A stretch of 64,000 bases of DNA, from the NCBI GenBank assembly GCA_000708835.1, contig DF237196.1, positions 1 through 64,000 of the forward strand, in the 5' to 3' direction. The DNA is from Klebsormidium nitens (taxonomy: Eukaryota > Streptophyta > Klebsormidiophyceae > Klebsormidiales > Klebsormidiaceae). Below, piece by piece: positions 54,656 to 64,000 of the stretch; position 1 is the first letter of the stretch; each line of letters begins with the position of its first letter. The notes under the pieces are model-generated. The model was not told the DNA's origin, did not search any database, and worked only from the letters and a program-made list of their open reading frames with translations. Position numbers and translations under genes: made by a program.

Positions 54656-57004
54656 ATGGCGCTGTACGGTTGGGGTCACCGCGCTTCTCGTTATGTCCAT
54701 CAGCGCGTGCCTTTTCTGCAGCTTCTATCGCAGCAGGAATCTTTCTTTCTTGGAGCCCGTGGAAGAGAACCCAGCTCTTCTTCCACGTCCTGTGATCCGG
54801 TCTCTCCTTTGCCTTCAGCAGTTTCCTACGGCCTTTCTGCATGTAGAGAGACCGCTCAAGAAGATGGGCCTTGGTCAATGGGTGCAAAGACGAACGGCAG
54901 TGACCGCTGCCTTGTATCCAGAGACATACCTCGTCCAATGCTGGCAAGCAATGATAGCACTTTCAGCCAGCTTTACTGGGGTTTGACAGGACGAACCGGC
55001 AGCTTTCGGTGCACAGCTTACTCGGACGAAGGGTTCCTAACCAGGGGATATGCCACCACTTCTTTCAATCCAGCATCCCAGCGCGCCTGGCAGCATTCTG
55101 CTGCCGCCACTAGTTCCCCAGACCAATCTGACTCTGCCTTAAGGAGAGAAGCAGAGCTGGCCGCCAGTGCCCCAAGCAAAACCAAATCAGACGGCACAAT
55201 TGGCATTCGCTGGTACAAACATGTAGGAGTAGAAGAAACAGAAGACTCGACTTTCCACGTCACCCTCGATGGGAAGCGCCTTCCAAGCCCCGCCCGGCGC
55301 CCTCTAGTCCTGCCTACGAAAGAGCTCGCTCTCGCCATTGCAGCAGAGTGGGAGTGGCAAGACAAGAAAAGCATCCGCCCGTTCACGATGCCGCTGATGA
55401 AGCTAGCTTCCACCGCGACTGATTTAGTGCCCCTGCAAAGAAACGCGATTGTTGATAACCTGATGAAGTACTTTCGGACGTCGGACGCGGTGTGCGTGCG
55501 GGACCCGGGGGAAGGACGCCTGAAAAGGAAGCAAGCGGAGATCTGGGACCCGTTGTTAGACTGGATGCAGCAGGAACTAGGCGTGCGGCCTGTGACGTCC
55601 GGGAGCATCTTTGGGGCGGAGCAGCCACCAGAGGTGGTGCGGACAGTACAGGTGGGGGGATTGGTTGCGGCAATCTGCCTTGTCTGTGTCCCCATATTGG
55701 GCGCGGGAAGGAAAAGCTCGAGTTGAAAGAAAGTTGAGTGTTCAAAACATTTGCGTGTAGGTTTTCAGCCGTACATAGGCTTTGGGATTATAACGGCTGC
55801 TCACTTCTCAGAGGTGGTGGTGGCTCAGATGGTGAAGGTCTAGGGTGGTCTCCTTGTGTGTGGATCATTTCTGGCCAGCTTCGAGAGTCTTTAAAGAATC
55901 CTTCTGATAAGCTCCGGGGTGCATGGTTATTTGGTTGGAGCATCGAAGAAGGTGGTGAGAATGGGAGCCAGTAGGGCTCGAGTTCCGGTCTCTCTTGTAT
56001 CCAGTAGTCCTTTTCCGGGCTCTGAGCGTCAACAAGCCGCTTCAAGCTCAAAACCTACATGGCAGTGTCAGGGAATTCGTAGAGGTCCACATTGCGCACT
56101 TGGGCCCACGCGATCTGCTTTGCCAATGGTTGGCAAGATCGAGATGATTTTGAATGGTCTGACCCTTGCGTTTGTCTATTCTTTCTCAGGAGCTACTTCA
56201 TCGGAAGAGTGACTTCCGGCTGGCGGCCGTGGACGCGCTCGCCAGCTCAGCGCACTCGCTTGTGATTGCGCTTGCGGTCTCAAGGGGGCACCTGGGCCCA
56301 CGGAAGGCGCTGGAGGCGGTGCGAGTGGAGGAAGACCATCAGGTCAGGGCTTCGTCTTTTCTGCCCCATCTAGTTTTTTTCATGCAAAGGCGGCCTCATG
56401 CGAAGTGCTGGTGCCGGACCGAGTGCCTGATCAGGTTTCTATTTTCTGTACTCTCTGGAATCTGGAAAGTGGGTCCCTCCTTGGGGTTCCATTTATTAGG
56501 GATTGTCGGTTCCTGGAGGGCTTGTAAGGTGCTGCTCATGGCGTGCACTTTGATTCAATCAATTCAGAACGCTCTCGCAACCGCAGGGGAGACCTGAAGC
56601 CGTTGATTGCTTGGCCACCTGTAGGCGCCGCACAGCTTCTCAAAGCTTCTCAAAAAGTAGAGGAAGGCTTTATCCTATATTCAACCTCTCGAAGTGGTAT
56701 AAGGACGGATTCAGACTGCTAGTGTTTGTTTGTTGGTTCACCAACTTGATGCTCCTCGACTGCTTTAAGAACGAGATCAGGATCTCTGGTCTGCTAGTCT
56801 TTTTCTGCAAGAAACACTTCCGTTTGGGCTCGAAACCTTTTTGACGTTGAAGCTCCAACACGTTTCCCCGAAACTGACGCACCTCCCCTGTTGCGACAGA
56901 TGGAAGAGTGGGGCCTTGTCGAAGGGGGTCACGACCTCGACATAGCAGATACAAAAGTCCGCATTGCAGCACCTTCGCTCTTCTTGCGGCTACTCGATGA
57001 ATGA
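54656..57004 (+). CDS. ATPAF2: Mitochondrial F1-ATP synthase assembly factor ATP12
   Basis: Exons 54656-55651, 56190-56342, 56900-57004; 1,254 bp, 417 residues, all junctions phase 0. The first about 190 residues are a long Ser/Arg-rich N-terminus that would include the mitochondrial presequence. The ATP12 domain reads IRWYKHVGVEE, TFHVTLDGKRLPSP, LVLPTKELALAIAAEWEWQD, then KSIRPFTMPLMKLASTATD, MKYFRTSDAVCVRDPGEG, WDPLLDWMQQELG, AAVDALASSAHSLVIALAV and EEWGLVEGGHDLDIAD. Known: ATP12 chaperones the F1 alpha subunit before hexamer assembly. The start is the first ATG in the frame. The presequence is longer than usual, so an internal start is possible. Confidence 0.93.
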
Positions 57005-58421
57005 TCAACGACCCGAGTGTAGCACGAGCCAGAGATCAGAGTTCGTGACCAACAAGCCCTCCCGAACCTTTTAGGATGCATGGGAAGAAGTCATTTGGCC
57101 TGCGAATATCTGAACACATAAATCCAGATTACACTGAGTCATCGGCGTTTGTTGACATGAAGATCATTATGTGTCTTCATGACTCTTCAGAATATTTAAA
57201 ACATGTGTGAGTCTGCGGTGCATACACGTTCTGATAAGGCTTGTGAGCATCATGGGAAATCTTAGCGACAGGAAGCGTCGTGTTGATGTATGTATCCCCT
57301 TTCCGCATGTCATTCCCAGCCTTTGCATGTCATTGCCAGCCCTTGCATCTCATGCATGGAAAGGAGGTGGAAATGCAAACAGATTGCAAGGACATACAGA
57401 GCAGATTGGGTCATTCCATTGCCTTCCCAACTAAAGCTCTTGGAAAAGACAACGTATGCTGAGGGTTACGATCATCGATCTTTATGGCGAACTCGAAGAT
57501 TGAGGAACGACAGGTATGAACAATGATTCACATGGTCACGGCCTAAGTCAAATATGTAGTGCAGACATACCTTGAAGGTACACCGCGGCCTTAGTTGCAA
57601 GGAAGCTTATATGCAAGATCTAGATGTATGCCTCAGGATTCTGGGAGCGGCTCTTGAAAATGGACGTTAAGTTGGCTTCATAACGTACATGCCATCCTTA
57701 TCGATAAAATTCTCATTCAAAGACAACGCCCAGCGGTGACTGAGGACATCAACATTGTCGCCATGGCCCTGAAAAGAAAGTGATACATGAACACGTCATA
57801 AGGACCTACCCCCGCCACGGAAATGTATGCCTAAGGTCGCCCATTCATATCAACTCTTCGAGACCTTATCAGGGGCTAAGAATCAAAATCTTGCAAAATG
57901 CATGGCACACCCGTCGAAACAAGGTGGGAGCAAGGGTAGTATGCATGCAAGCCGTTTCAACTTGCCCAGGCCAGGTTCACACTTCAAACACCCGGGTTTA
58001 GACAAACCGCAACCAAGACCTAGCAAAACCGGAATTCTCTCTTCAAAGCGTCAGAAACTGCATGGAGCCTGAGGCTGAGCCTGGAGGCGCCATTTCAGGA
58101 TGTCTTGGTCTGCGTTGCCATATTATGCACTATTTGTGTGAGACGTACAGGTGAATTGCAGCAGCTGCCACCAGCAATCAGATGCTGAAGCTTTGCGGGC
58201 ATGAGTGCTTTCACCGTCAGCATCGCAGGTTGAATGCAAGTTGAGTTTTTTAGCGTTCTCTCTGCTCTTAGCTTTGCCAAGGGATTGAGAAGGGACAGCT
58301 CATAGAGCTTCAATGAGGAGATCTGCATCTGAGGGCATCTTACAGCCGGTGCAGTAAGAGCTTGAGACTTTTGCCGATCGTGGCCGGTCGCGCAGCTGGA
58401 TACATCAGCTGAGTTGATATC
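57005..58421. other. Intergenic, no supported gene
   Basis: About 1.4 kb. A short imperfect tandem of TGCATGTCATTSCCAGCC units lies at 57305-57350. Frames of 60-80 codons on both strands show no protein character. Confidence 0.5.
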
Positions 58422-61400
58422 ATGGCAGATCCTCCAGCAAAGAAGGTAAGGGCTTCGTTCAGCGTAACAATGTGCCTGTGTTAGTGACCACTATGGTGGA
58501 TGTGCCTGATCAAACCGTTCGTAGAAACTGCACACATGATGTGCAGCATTCAAGCCAGCAAAACATTCTCCAAAAGTTTTGAATGTACAGACTACTGCTG
58601 AGTGCTGGTTACATCACGGCAAATGTTGTATTCATGCCTGCATGTACAGCTTATGCATCGGGGACTAGCTTCTGGACATGTCGCTCACTTAACGGATACA
58701 GATATGTTCAACGCTGCCTTTCTGTTCTGACAAGTTGTCACCTTGGTAGCTCAAACAGCTGCCAGCCTGCCCTCTCTTTCCTGTTGAAGGACAGACGTGT
58801 TGACGATCACGTACACATGCTCTTCCCTGATCCCCCTCTCGCTTAAGCTTTTCTGACGTCAACATATGTGAGCTTTGTGCTTGAGAATGCAGAGACTGTC
58901 CACCAAGACTCCCCACTGTATGACTTAAAAGAACTGCAAACGTGTACTGCCCAATCCCAGATCTTTCCTCCCTCCTTGACAGGACCCGATTGCGCACATT
59001 GAAGAGCTTCTGAGAAAGGGTGATGACAAGAGCGGAGGAGGCGGTTGCGGCGCTGAACAAGCTCTGCTGCAGCATAATCTGGAACAAGAAGCATCCCGAT
59101 GGCTTGACTCGTGAACAAATGCAAGAGTTGCTGCTGAAGCCAACCCCTGCCTTGAAGAAGGTAAAACTCATGCAATGTTAGGAGTGCTACTTATTCAACG
59201 TGGGCATAAGGGCCTTTGAAGAATTGATCCCTTTCATTAAAGGGTCTGAAGAAGTCCTGCCTGTCTGTCTTTCTAAAGAAGTTCACAAGGTTTGCTCTTT
59301 ATTTTAGTACATGTACCACGATCCTGAATACTATGGTACAGAGTCAAATGATCAATATCCTGTGTGACTTAGATGTGATGAGTTTGCAGCCTGAGATCTC
59401 AGTCCCAACTCTTTTACTGGGCACAAGACTGCTGACTGACGCCTCGTATACGCGCCATCATGATCAGGTTTCTTCAAAAGCATGGGCTTCTCTCCCTTGC
59501 CCTTGGAAAAGAATGTCAATGCAGGCCTCTTCTCCCCTCTCAGGTGCAGAAGCTGATGAAGAACGAGTCCCTGGTCCAAGCCATCGTACAGCTGCTCCAC
59601 CACCCGGTTCTACTCCGCGACGCAACCGCCGAAGAGGCCGCCAACAACCAAGACTTCAGGGCGCTGGCCTCCTCTTTGAGTTGCATAGGCTATTTCCCAG
59701 ACTTTGCCTCGAGCCTCACGGAAGCGGGGTTGGCGCAGGAGGTTGCGAATCTCGGGGAGTCGTTCCGGAAATGGACTCGGCCTGTTCTGTTGAACAACAT
59801 GGTCCCCAGCAGTGGGGAGAACTGCCTCACTTGGATCCGGAACCTGGGGCGCCTTTCGACCTGCTTGGAGCTGCTTTCGGAGATGCTAGCATGGGCCGAC
59901 TTTGGGCAGGAAGCGGTTCGAGTGGGCCTGTTGCCGGGATTGTTGAAAGCGTGGCCCCCAAAGGGATACGACCATCCCCGGTACTTCAACGTGATCCAGG
60001 CGAACGAAGCGATGTGCGAGTGCTCTGCGGACATGCTGAGAGCGGTCGAGTTGGCGCTGCGGAACGGCGAGTTCAGAGAGTGGAAAGAGAAGCAGCGGAA
60101 CGAGCTCGTGGAGTGGCTCCTATCTGTGCTGACGTGGCAGCGCTTCCTCGGGTTTTACCCCGAGTGCACGGCGTCGCAGAACTACCAGGGAGCTGTTAGG
60201 CAAGTCTGGGTGGGGATCTACGGCCAGTGCTTGGGCGCCGGCTCGGGCGTCCGGAGCAAACTGGCGAGAAAGATGCAGAAAGCGTTCAAGGAGCTAGTGG
60301 CGAGTCCCGAGGCGCGGACCTGGAGCCCGACGCTGCAGAGCACCATGAAAGTCGTCGGCGAGGTGATGGACGAGCATATCAAGGAGCGGGACGGCGGGGG
60401 GGGGGCGTCTGCAGCTGTTGCGCAACCCCCTGAGGACGGGCTGGCCTTACTGACGTCAGCAGGAGGGGCGCCGCAGGTGCGGCCGGACAAGGTGGCGGCG
60501 CTTCTGCGGTCCAGGAAGAAGGCTGACGTGTTGCGGGGGATCCAGGCCATCCGGGCGGTGCTCGAGGGGGCTACGCGAGTGAACGGGGACAAGGTCGCGC
60601 TGTGCCGCGACCTGGAAGGGGGGCTGCCGTTTGAGAGGGCCGGCGTTCGGGAGGCGGTGATGGACGCGTTTGAGGGCCCGTTGGGGGGGTGGCTGCTGCG
60701 GGCCAACCAAAAGGCCGATGCCGAGACTGCGCTCACTTCCTTGGATTCGATGTGCCGGCGTTTCTTGAGTGAAGTAGCGGCGGCGGAAGCTGGAAAACTG
60801 TCGGTCCCGGCAGAGTTTCCGCAGTGGGAGTACTGGCGGGCAAAAGAAGCGGGCCCTGGAGACGACGGGGCTCTGGGAGCGGGAAGCGGAGAAGTGCGAA
60901 CTGTGGGAGGTTTGGGTCGGACTGAGGCAGGGATTGAGGACCAATTCGTAGCACGAAAGAGAGAGGTAAGTCTCTCAAGAGGTTCTAACGCCTCCAACGC
61001 AGATTGCAACGGGCAGAAAGAGGTGTTGGGCGGGCTCACGGGCACTTCGACTTTGGACGGGCCTGCCCGGGATCTGGACGGACGGAGTGCGGGTTTGGAC
61101 GGGCCGGACAGGGATCAGGACGGGCGGAATGGAAGTCCGGACGGGCGAGACTTCATCGGGGACAAATCGGACGGGGTATCGAACGGGCGGAATGGAAGTT
61201 CGGACGGACAGAGTGTCGAGTCGACCAGGCGAGACAGCGTTTTGGACGGACTTGACGGCACGCCCACCATGGACTCTGTCGTGCTGCGCCTCCTGCGGTG
61301 GGTTGTGCGGCAGCCCGCGCTCGAGCCCGTGATTCTCGCGGCCGCGCTCATGCCGATCGAGATCGAGTGCGCGCGAGTCGGATCGGCCCGCGTGGTCGCT

Positions 61401-62888
61401 GCGCGCAACGGCGCGTTGGCGCTTGGCAAAAGAGTGCTCGAGATGGAACTAAAACCGGGGCCGGTGCAGCGGTTGCTCGCCCATCGCGCGCGGGAGCTGC
61501 TCGACCCGGTCCTGCGGGAGAACCACAGGTGCCCGGAGGCGTCGGCGGAGGTGCGAAGGCTCGCGCGGGAACTAGGCGTGGCGGAGTGCGCGGCCGACCT
61601 GCTCGGCGCGGGGTCGGACAGCCGCATTTCCGAGCTCCACGTGCTAAACGTCTTGGAGGCGTGCACTCGGAACGGGCCGGGGCTGCGGACGAAACCAGGG
61701 TTCATCAAGCGCGCGGTGGCGCGCCTCAAGTACGCGCTGTCCGTGTACGCGAGAGCGAACACCGAGGGTTGGGATGAGGAGGGGATCCCCCCCCGACCCC
61801 CTCCAACTGCCAGGTGGCGAATCCGCTGCAAACCCTGCCCGTCTTCTCCCGGCCCCTGGAATCCTAGTAGCCGACGATCTGAAACTCGAGTGGGACGTGT
61901 CTGCGACGTGCCTCGACCCCCCCCCCGTCTGGCCCCGCGTCTTCGGGGCCGTCTACCAGCTGCTCAAAGTGCTCGCTGACGTCATCCGGGACCAAAGCGA
62001 GCCGGCATTCGTCGAGTTTGTCCGCAGCGGCGGGGTGGAGGCCGCGGCCGTGTTCATAGACCTCAACCCCACGAGACTTTTGATGTGTCAGTCGGATGAC
62101 CCGAACATTTGGGAGACGGACTGGGGGCTTAGGGCGCGGAAGAGACTGGCGGAAGCCGCTGACCTGGCGGACGGACTGTGGGAACGGGCGGAAGCGAAGT
62201 ACGGGCTTCGCCGGTGCGGCAGGGTTAAGGTGGGTGGCGCCCTCTGTCGTTCTCAGCGCGGCACTATCTTTCAGCTGAGTGTTGAGAAGAGTGCAGTACA
62301 AGGGTTGCCGACTGATCTTGTACTCCGTACTTTGTGCTTTAGAAAGCTGAGCACAGAACTCTAATATTGAGCTTTTTCCGACAAGCTTTTCAAAGCGCCC
62401 TTCCTGTTCTCGCTCTTGTTCTTTGTGGCGTTCTGATGCCAAGTAGAATGTTGGGTCGAGTGCACATTAATAAAGCTCATCAGACTGTAGGCCCTTACAA
62501 ACAGCCGATGTGTGTTGCGAACGCTTCGATCAGGCACCCCTTGAAGACTCTTATCATCAAAGTCAGCAGAATATTGATATGACTTCTGAATCTCCCCACT
62601 TGTCTGGCGTTGTGGCGTCCTGTTTGACTTTCAACCTCTGTCGATGCCCTTGCTCTCCTGCGTGTGCACTCCGTCCTTTTCTCGATTCTCGAAAGACCGA
62701 GCATCCTGCGTTGCTTCCACTGGAATACGAACGCCGATCCGCGAACGGCTGTCTTTCTTGCTTCACAGAACGCCTTCCAGCGGTGTCACCAGCGCGAGAC
62801 CAAAGGCGGGACGTTTAAGCAGTGCGGCAGGAAGTGCGGCGTCTTCTACTGCAGCAGGGACTGCCAGGTGCGGCGTTATCATGGTTGA
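58422..62888 (+). CDS. MYND-type zinc-finger protein with helical repeats; two frame breaks
   Basis: Probable exons: 58422-58445 (MADPPAKK), one starting at 58983 or at ATG 59023 and ending 59160, 59308-59361, 59544-62229 and 62769-62888. The second exon is coherent in two frames: DPIAHIEELLRKGD at its start, then AVAALNKL and HPDGLTREQMQELLLKPTPA one base out of register. The long exon encodes an all-helical, ARM-like region (MCECSADMLRAVELAL, RPDKVAALLRSRKKADVL). Near 61.79 kb its frame moves by one at a run of eight C, after which AEAKYGLRRCGRVK leads into the finger. The last exon gives RCHQRE, QCGRKCGVFYCSRDCQ and RYHG: MYND ligands, with the final Cys absent because of the stop. MYND fingers bind proline-rich partners. 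A broken copy lies at 27-28 kb. Confidence 0.7.
61040..61262 (+). repeat. Low-complexity Asp-Gly-rich repeat region in the MYND gene
   Basis: GGACGG / GGGCGGAATGGAAG-type words recur at least eight times. The MYND-gene frame reads repeated LDGP, LDGR, QDGRNGS, SNGRNGS blocks. A strong donor-like AGAGAG|GTAAGT at 60966 sits just upstream. The segment may be an expanded linker or part of an unspliced intron that happens to stay open. Confidence 0.55.
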
Positions 62889-64000
62889 ACCGTCTGTTCT
62901 GGTTGGGACGCTTCTCATGGTTTTGCCGTCGGCTTTTGGACTGGATCTGAAACAGTGCGTGGGCTCGGATCTGGGCATGAGTGAAATTCCGACAAGACTC
63001 TTTCTGAAGGGCATGAAACCTTGTCCGTTTCATCCATACCTGTAAAGCAGGCAAACCCTCAGGATCCGGAAGGACAACCAAAGGAGCGGAATTCTGCAGC
63101 GTCTGCGACTAATGCGGGACGACAGTGACGTCTGACGTCTAAGCGCCTCCTCTTGTTCTTCCGAAGACAGCCGACATGCGCATGCCGATTGCAATTCCAG
63201 CCTGAGTCCAAAGCGAGTCGGACTGCCTCGAATAAGCATCTATGATGCTGCATTGCTTTGCTTCTTCCCCTTCCCCGGGTTCCATGATGAAAAAAAGTCA
63301 GTCTGCACTCAGTCTTCCACTTCATTGCTTTCAATTGACGTCCCTGCTATTTTGTGCACCATGACAGAGTTTTGTGACGTCACGAGTAAGCTTTCCCGGG
63401 TTGCTTTCTCAAAGTCATGTGTGCAACTAAATGGTTTGGCGGCCCAAGAATTTGATTGCTTGGATGCTTGTCTGTCAGGTCCATTCCTGAGAGCAGTCTG
63501 GCTACTTCGCCCTTAAGCGGGTTAGCGGATCAAAGTCTGGCTTTTCTTCTCCAGTCGAGATGTTCACACTGATGCGGATGACGTCATCAAATTGCGGTCA
63601 ACTGTGCAACTCAGGCACAACGTTGCGCGCCTTGCAGGTAAACCACTGGAAGGAGGGTCACAAGCAGGCTTGCACGCCCAGAAACGGAAGCATCCCTGCG
63701 CCTGGGCCTACCGCTGCCTAACTCGCTCAAACGTTGCGCAGAGGTCGAATCTCACAGCCAGGTGCGGGAGTGTCCAAATGTTTTGGGTTTTTAGGCCCTG
63801 ACCCTGTCTATTGTCTGGTAGGAGTTTGTGAAACTCAAAAGCTGTTGATGGTAGTCTCGACTGAGTGCCTGCTCGCCGATTTTGGGTGGTTTCGAACGAG
63901 ATCTCAAAAGTGGTCGTCGACCACGTTCAAAGTCGGGGCGGCGTCAATTGCGCCGTGTCGTTTGGGGCGGAGCACCTCTTTGAGAAGGTGGCTTTTTAAG
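62889..64000. other. No supported gene at the right edge
   Basis: About 1.1 kb. Frames of 60-90 codons occur on both strands without recognisable motifs. Exons of a gene beyond the window could start here but cannot be recognised. Confidence 0.45.

Noticed and set aside
55018-55695. 225-codon minus-strand frame
   Set aside because: Opposite the ATPAF2 exon, which has clear family motifs and correct splice phases.
59333-60199. Long plus-strand frame of 288 codons overlapping the MYND gene
   Set aside because: It is the shadow of the conserved MYND-gene frame; composition is Arg/Gly/Pro-biased and no domain is visible.
60218-61045. 275-codon minus-strand frame
   Set aside because: Antisense of GC-rich MYND coding sequence; Ser/Pro/Arg shadow composition.
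61115-61831. 238-codon minus-strand frame
   Set aside because: Same reason: antisense shadow of a GC-rich coding exon.
1-64000. tRNA, rRNA and CRISPR features
   Set aside because: Scanning for TTCGAAT-type T-loops with a cloverleaf context, rRNA core words and regularly spaced short repeats with unique spacers gave nothing convincing.

Overview
The window reads as nuclear DNA of a green, plant-lineage organism. Its genes carry many short GT-AG introns and encode plant-type proteins: a plastid-type HISN3, a plant-like FHIT, IWR1/RDM4, TAF13, the ATP12 assembly factor ATPAF2, a DCD-Kelch-like propeller and a large MYND protein. A streptophyte alga of the Klebsormidium kind fits, but that is inference. 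I called exons by eye from splice signals, reading phase and protein resemblance.

Layout. 0-13.5 kb is accessory DNA. It starts with the 3' part of a KDZ-like (Kyakuja-Dileera-Zisupton) transposase gene (175-2545). Next is a compact, AT-richer, almost intron-free island (about 2.6-9.7 kb) with a PrimPol/SF3 primase-helicase, a tyrosine recombinase, an XPA-like zinc-finger protein and several unknown ORFs. Two of its genes are frameshifted. It looks like a decaying, capsid-less virus-derived or plasmid-like integrating element, and is the most unusual thing here. A Sel1-repeat pseudogene with two in-frame stops and a 1.4 kb array of about 122-bp repeats follow.

14.4-24.2 kb (minus) holds one gene of about 17 exons for a nuclear-type P-loop NTPase of roughly 1,500 residues, with minisatellites in two introns. 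25.5-28.0 kb holds a foldback inverted repeat and a broken, inverted copy of part of the MYND gene found at 58.4-62.9 kb.

28-63 kb is gene-dense core genome: Kelch propeller (-), hypothetical exon (-), 2OG-Fe(II) dioxygenase (-), FHIT (+), HISN3 (-), IWR1 (+), TAF13 (-), ATPAF2 (+), MYND protein (+). Three gene pairs are divergent and share short upstream regions: dioxygenase/FHIT, HISN3/IWR1 and TAF13/ATPAF2. The HISN3/IWR1 interval carries three perfect G-quadruplex motifs. Coding phases close exactly for the dioxygenase, FHIT, HISN3, IWR1, TAF13 and ATPAF2 models. The MYND gene needs two frame changes, so it is either misassembled or decaying.
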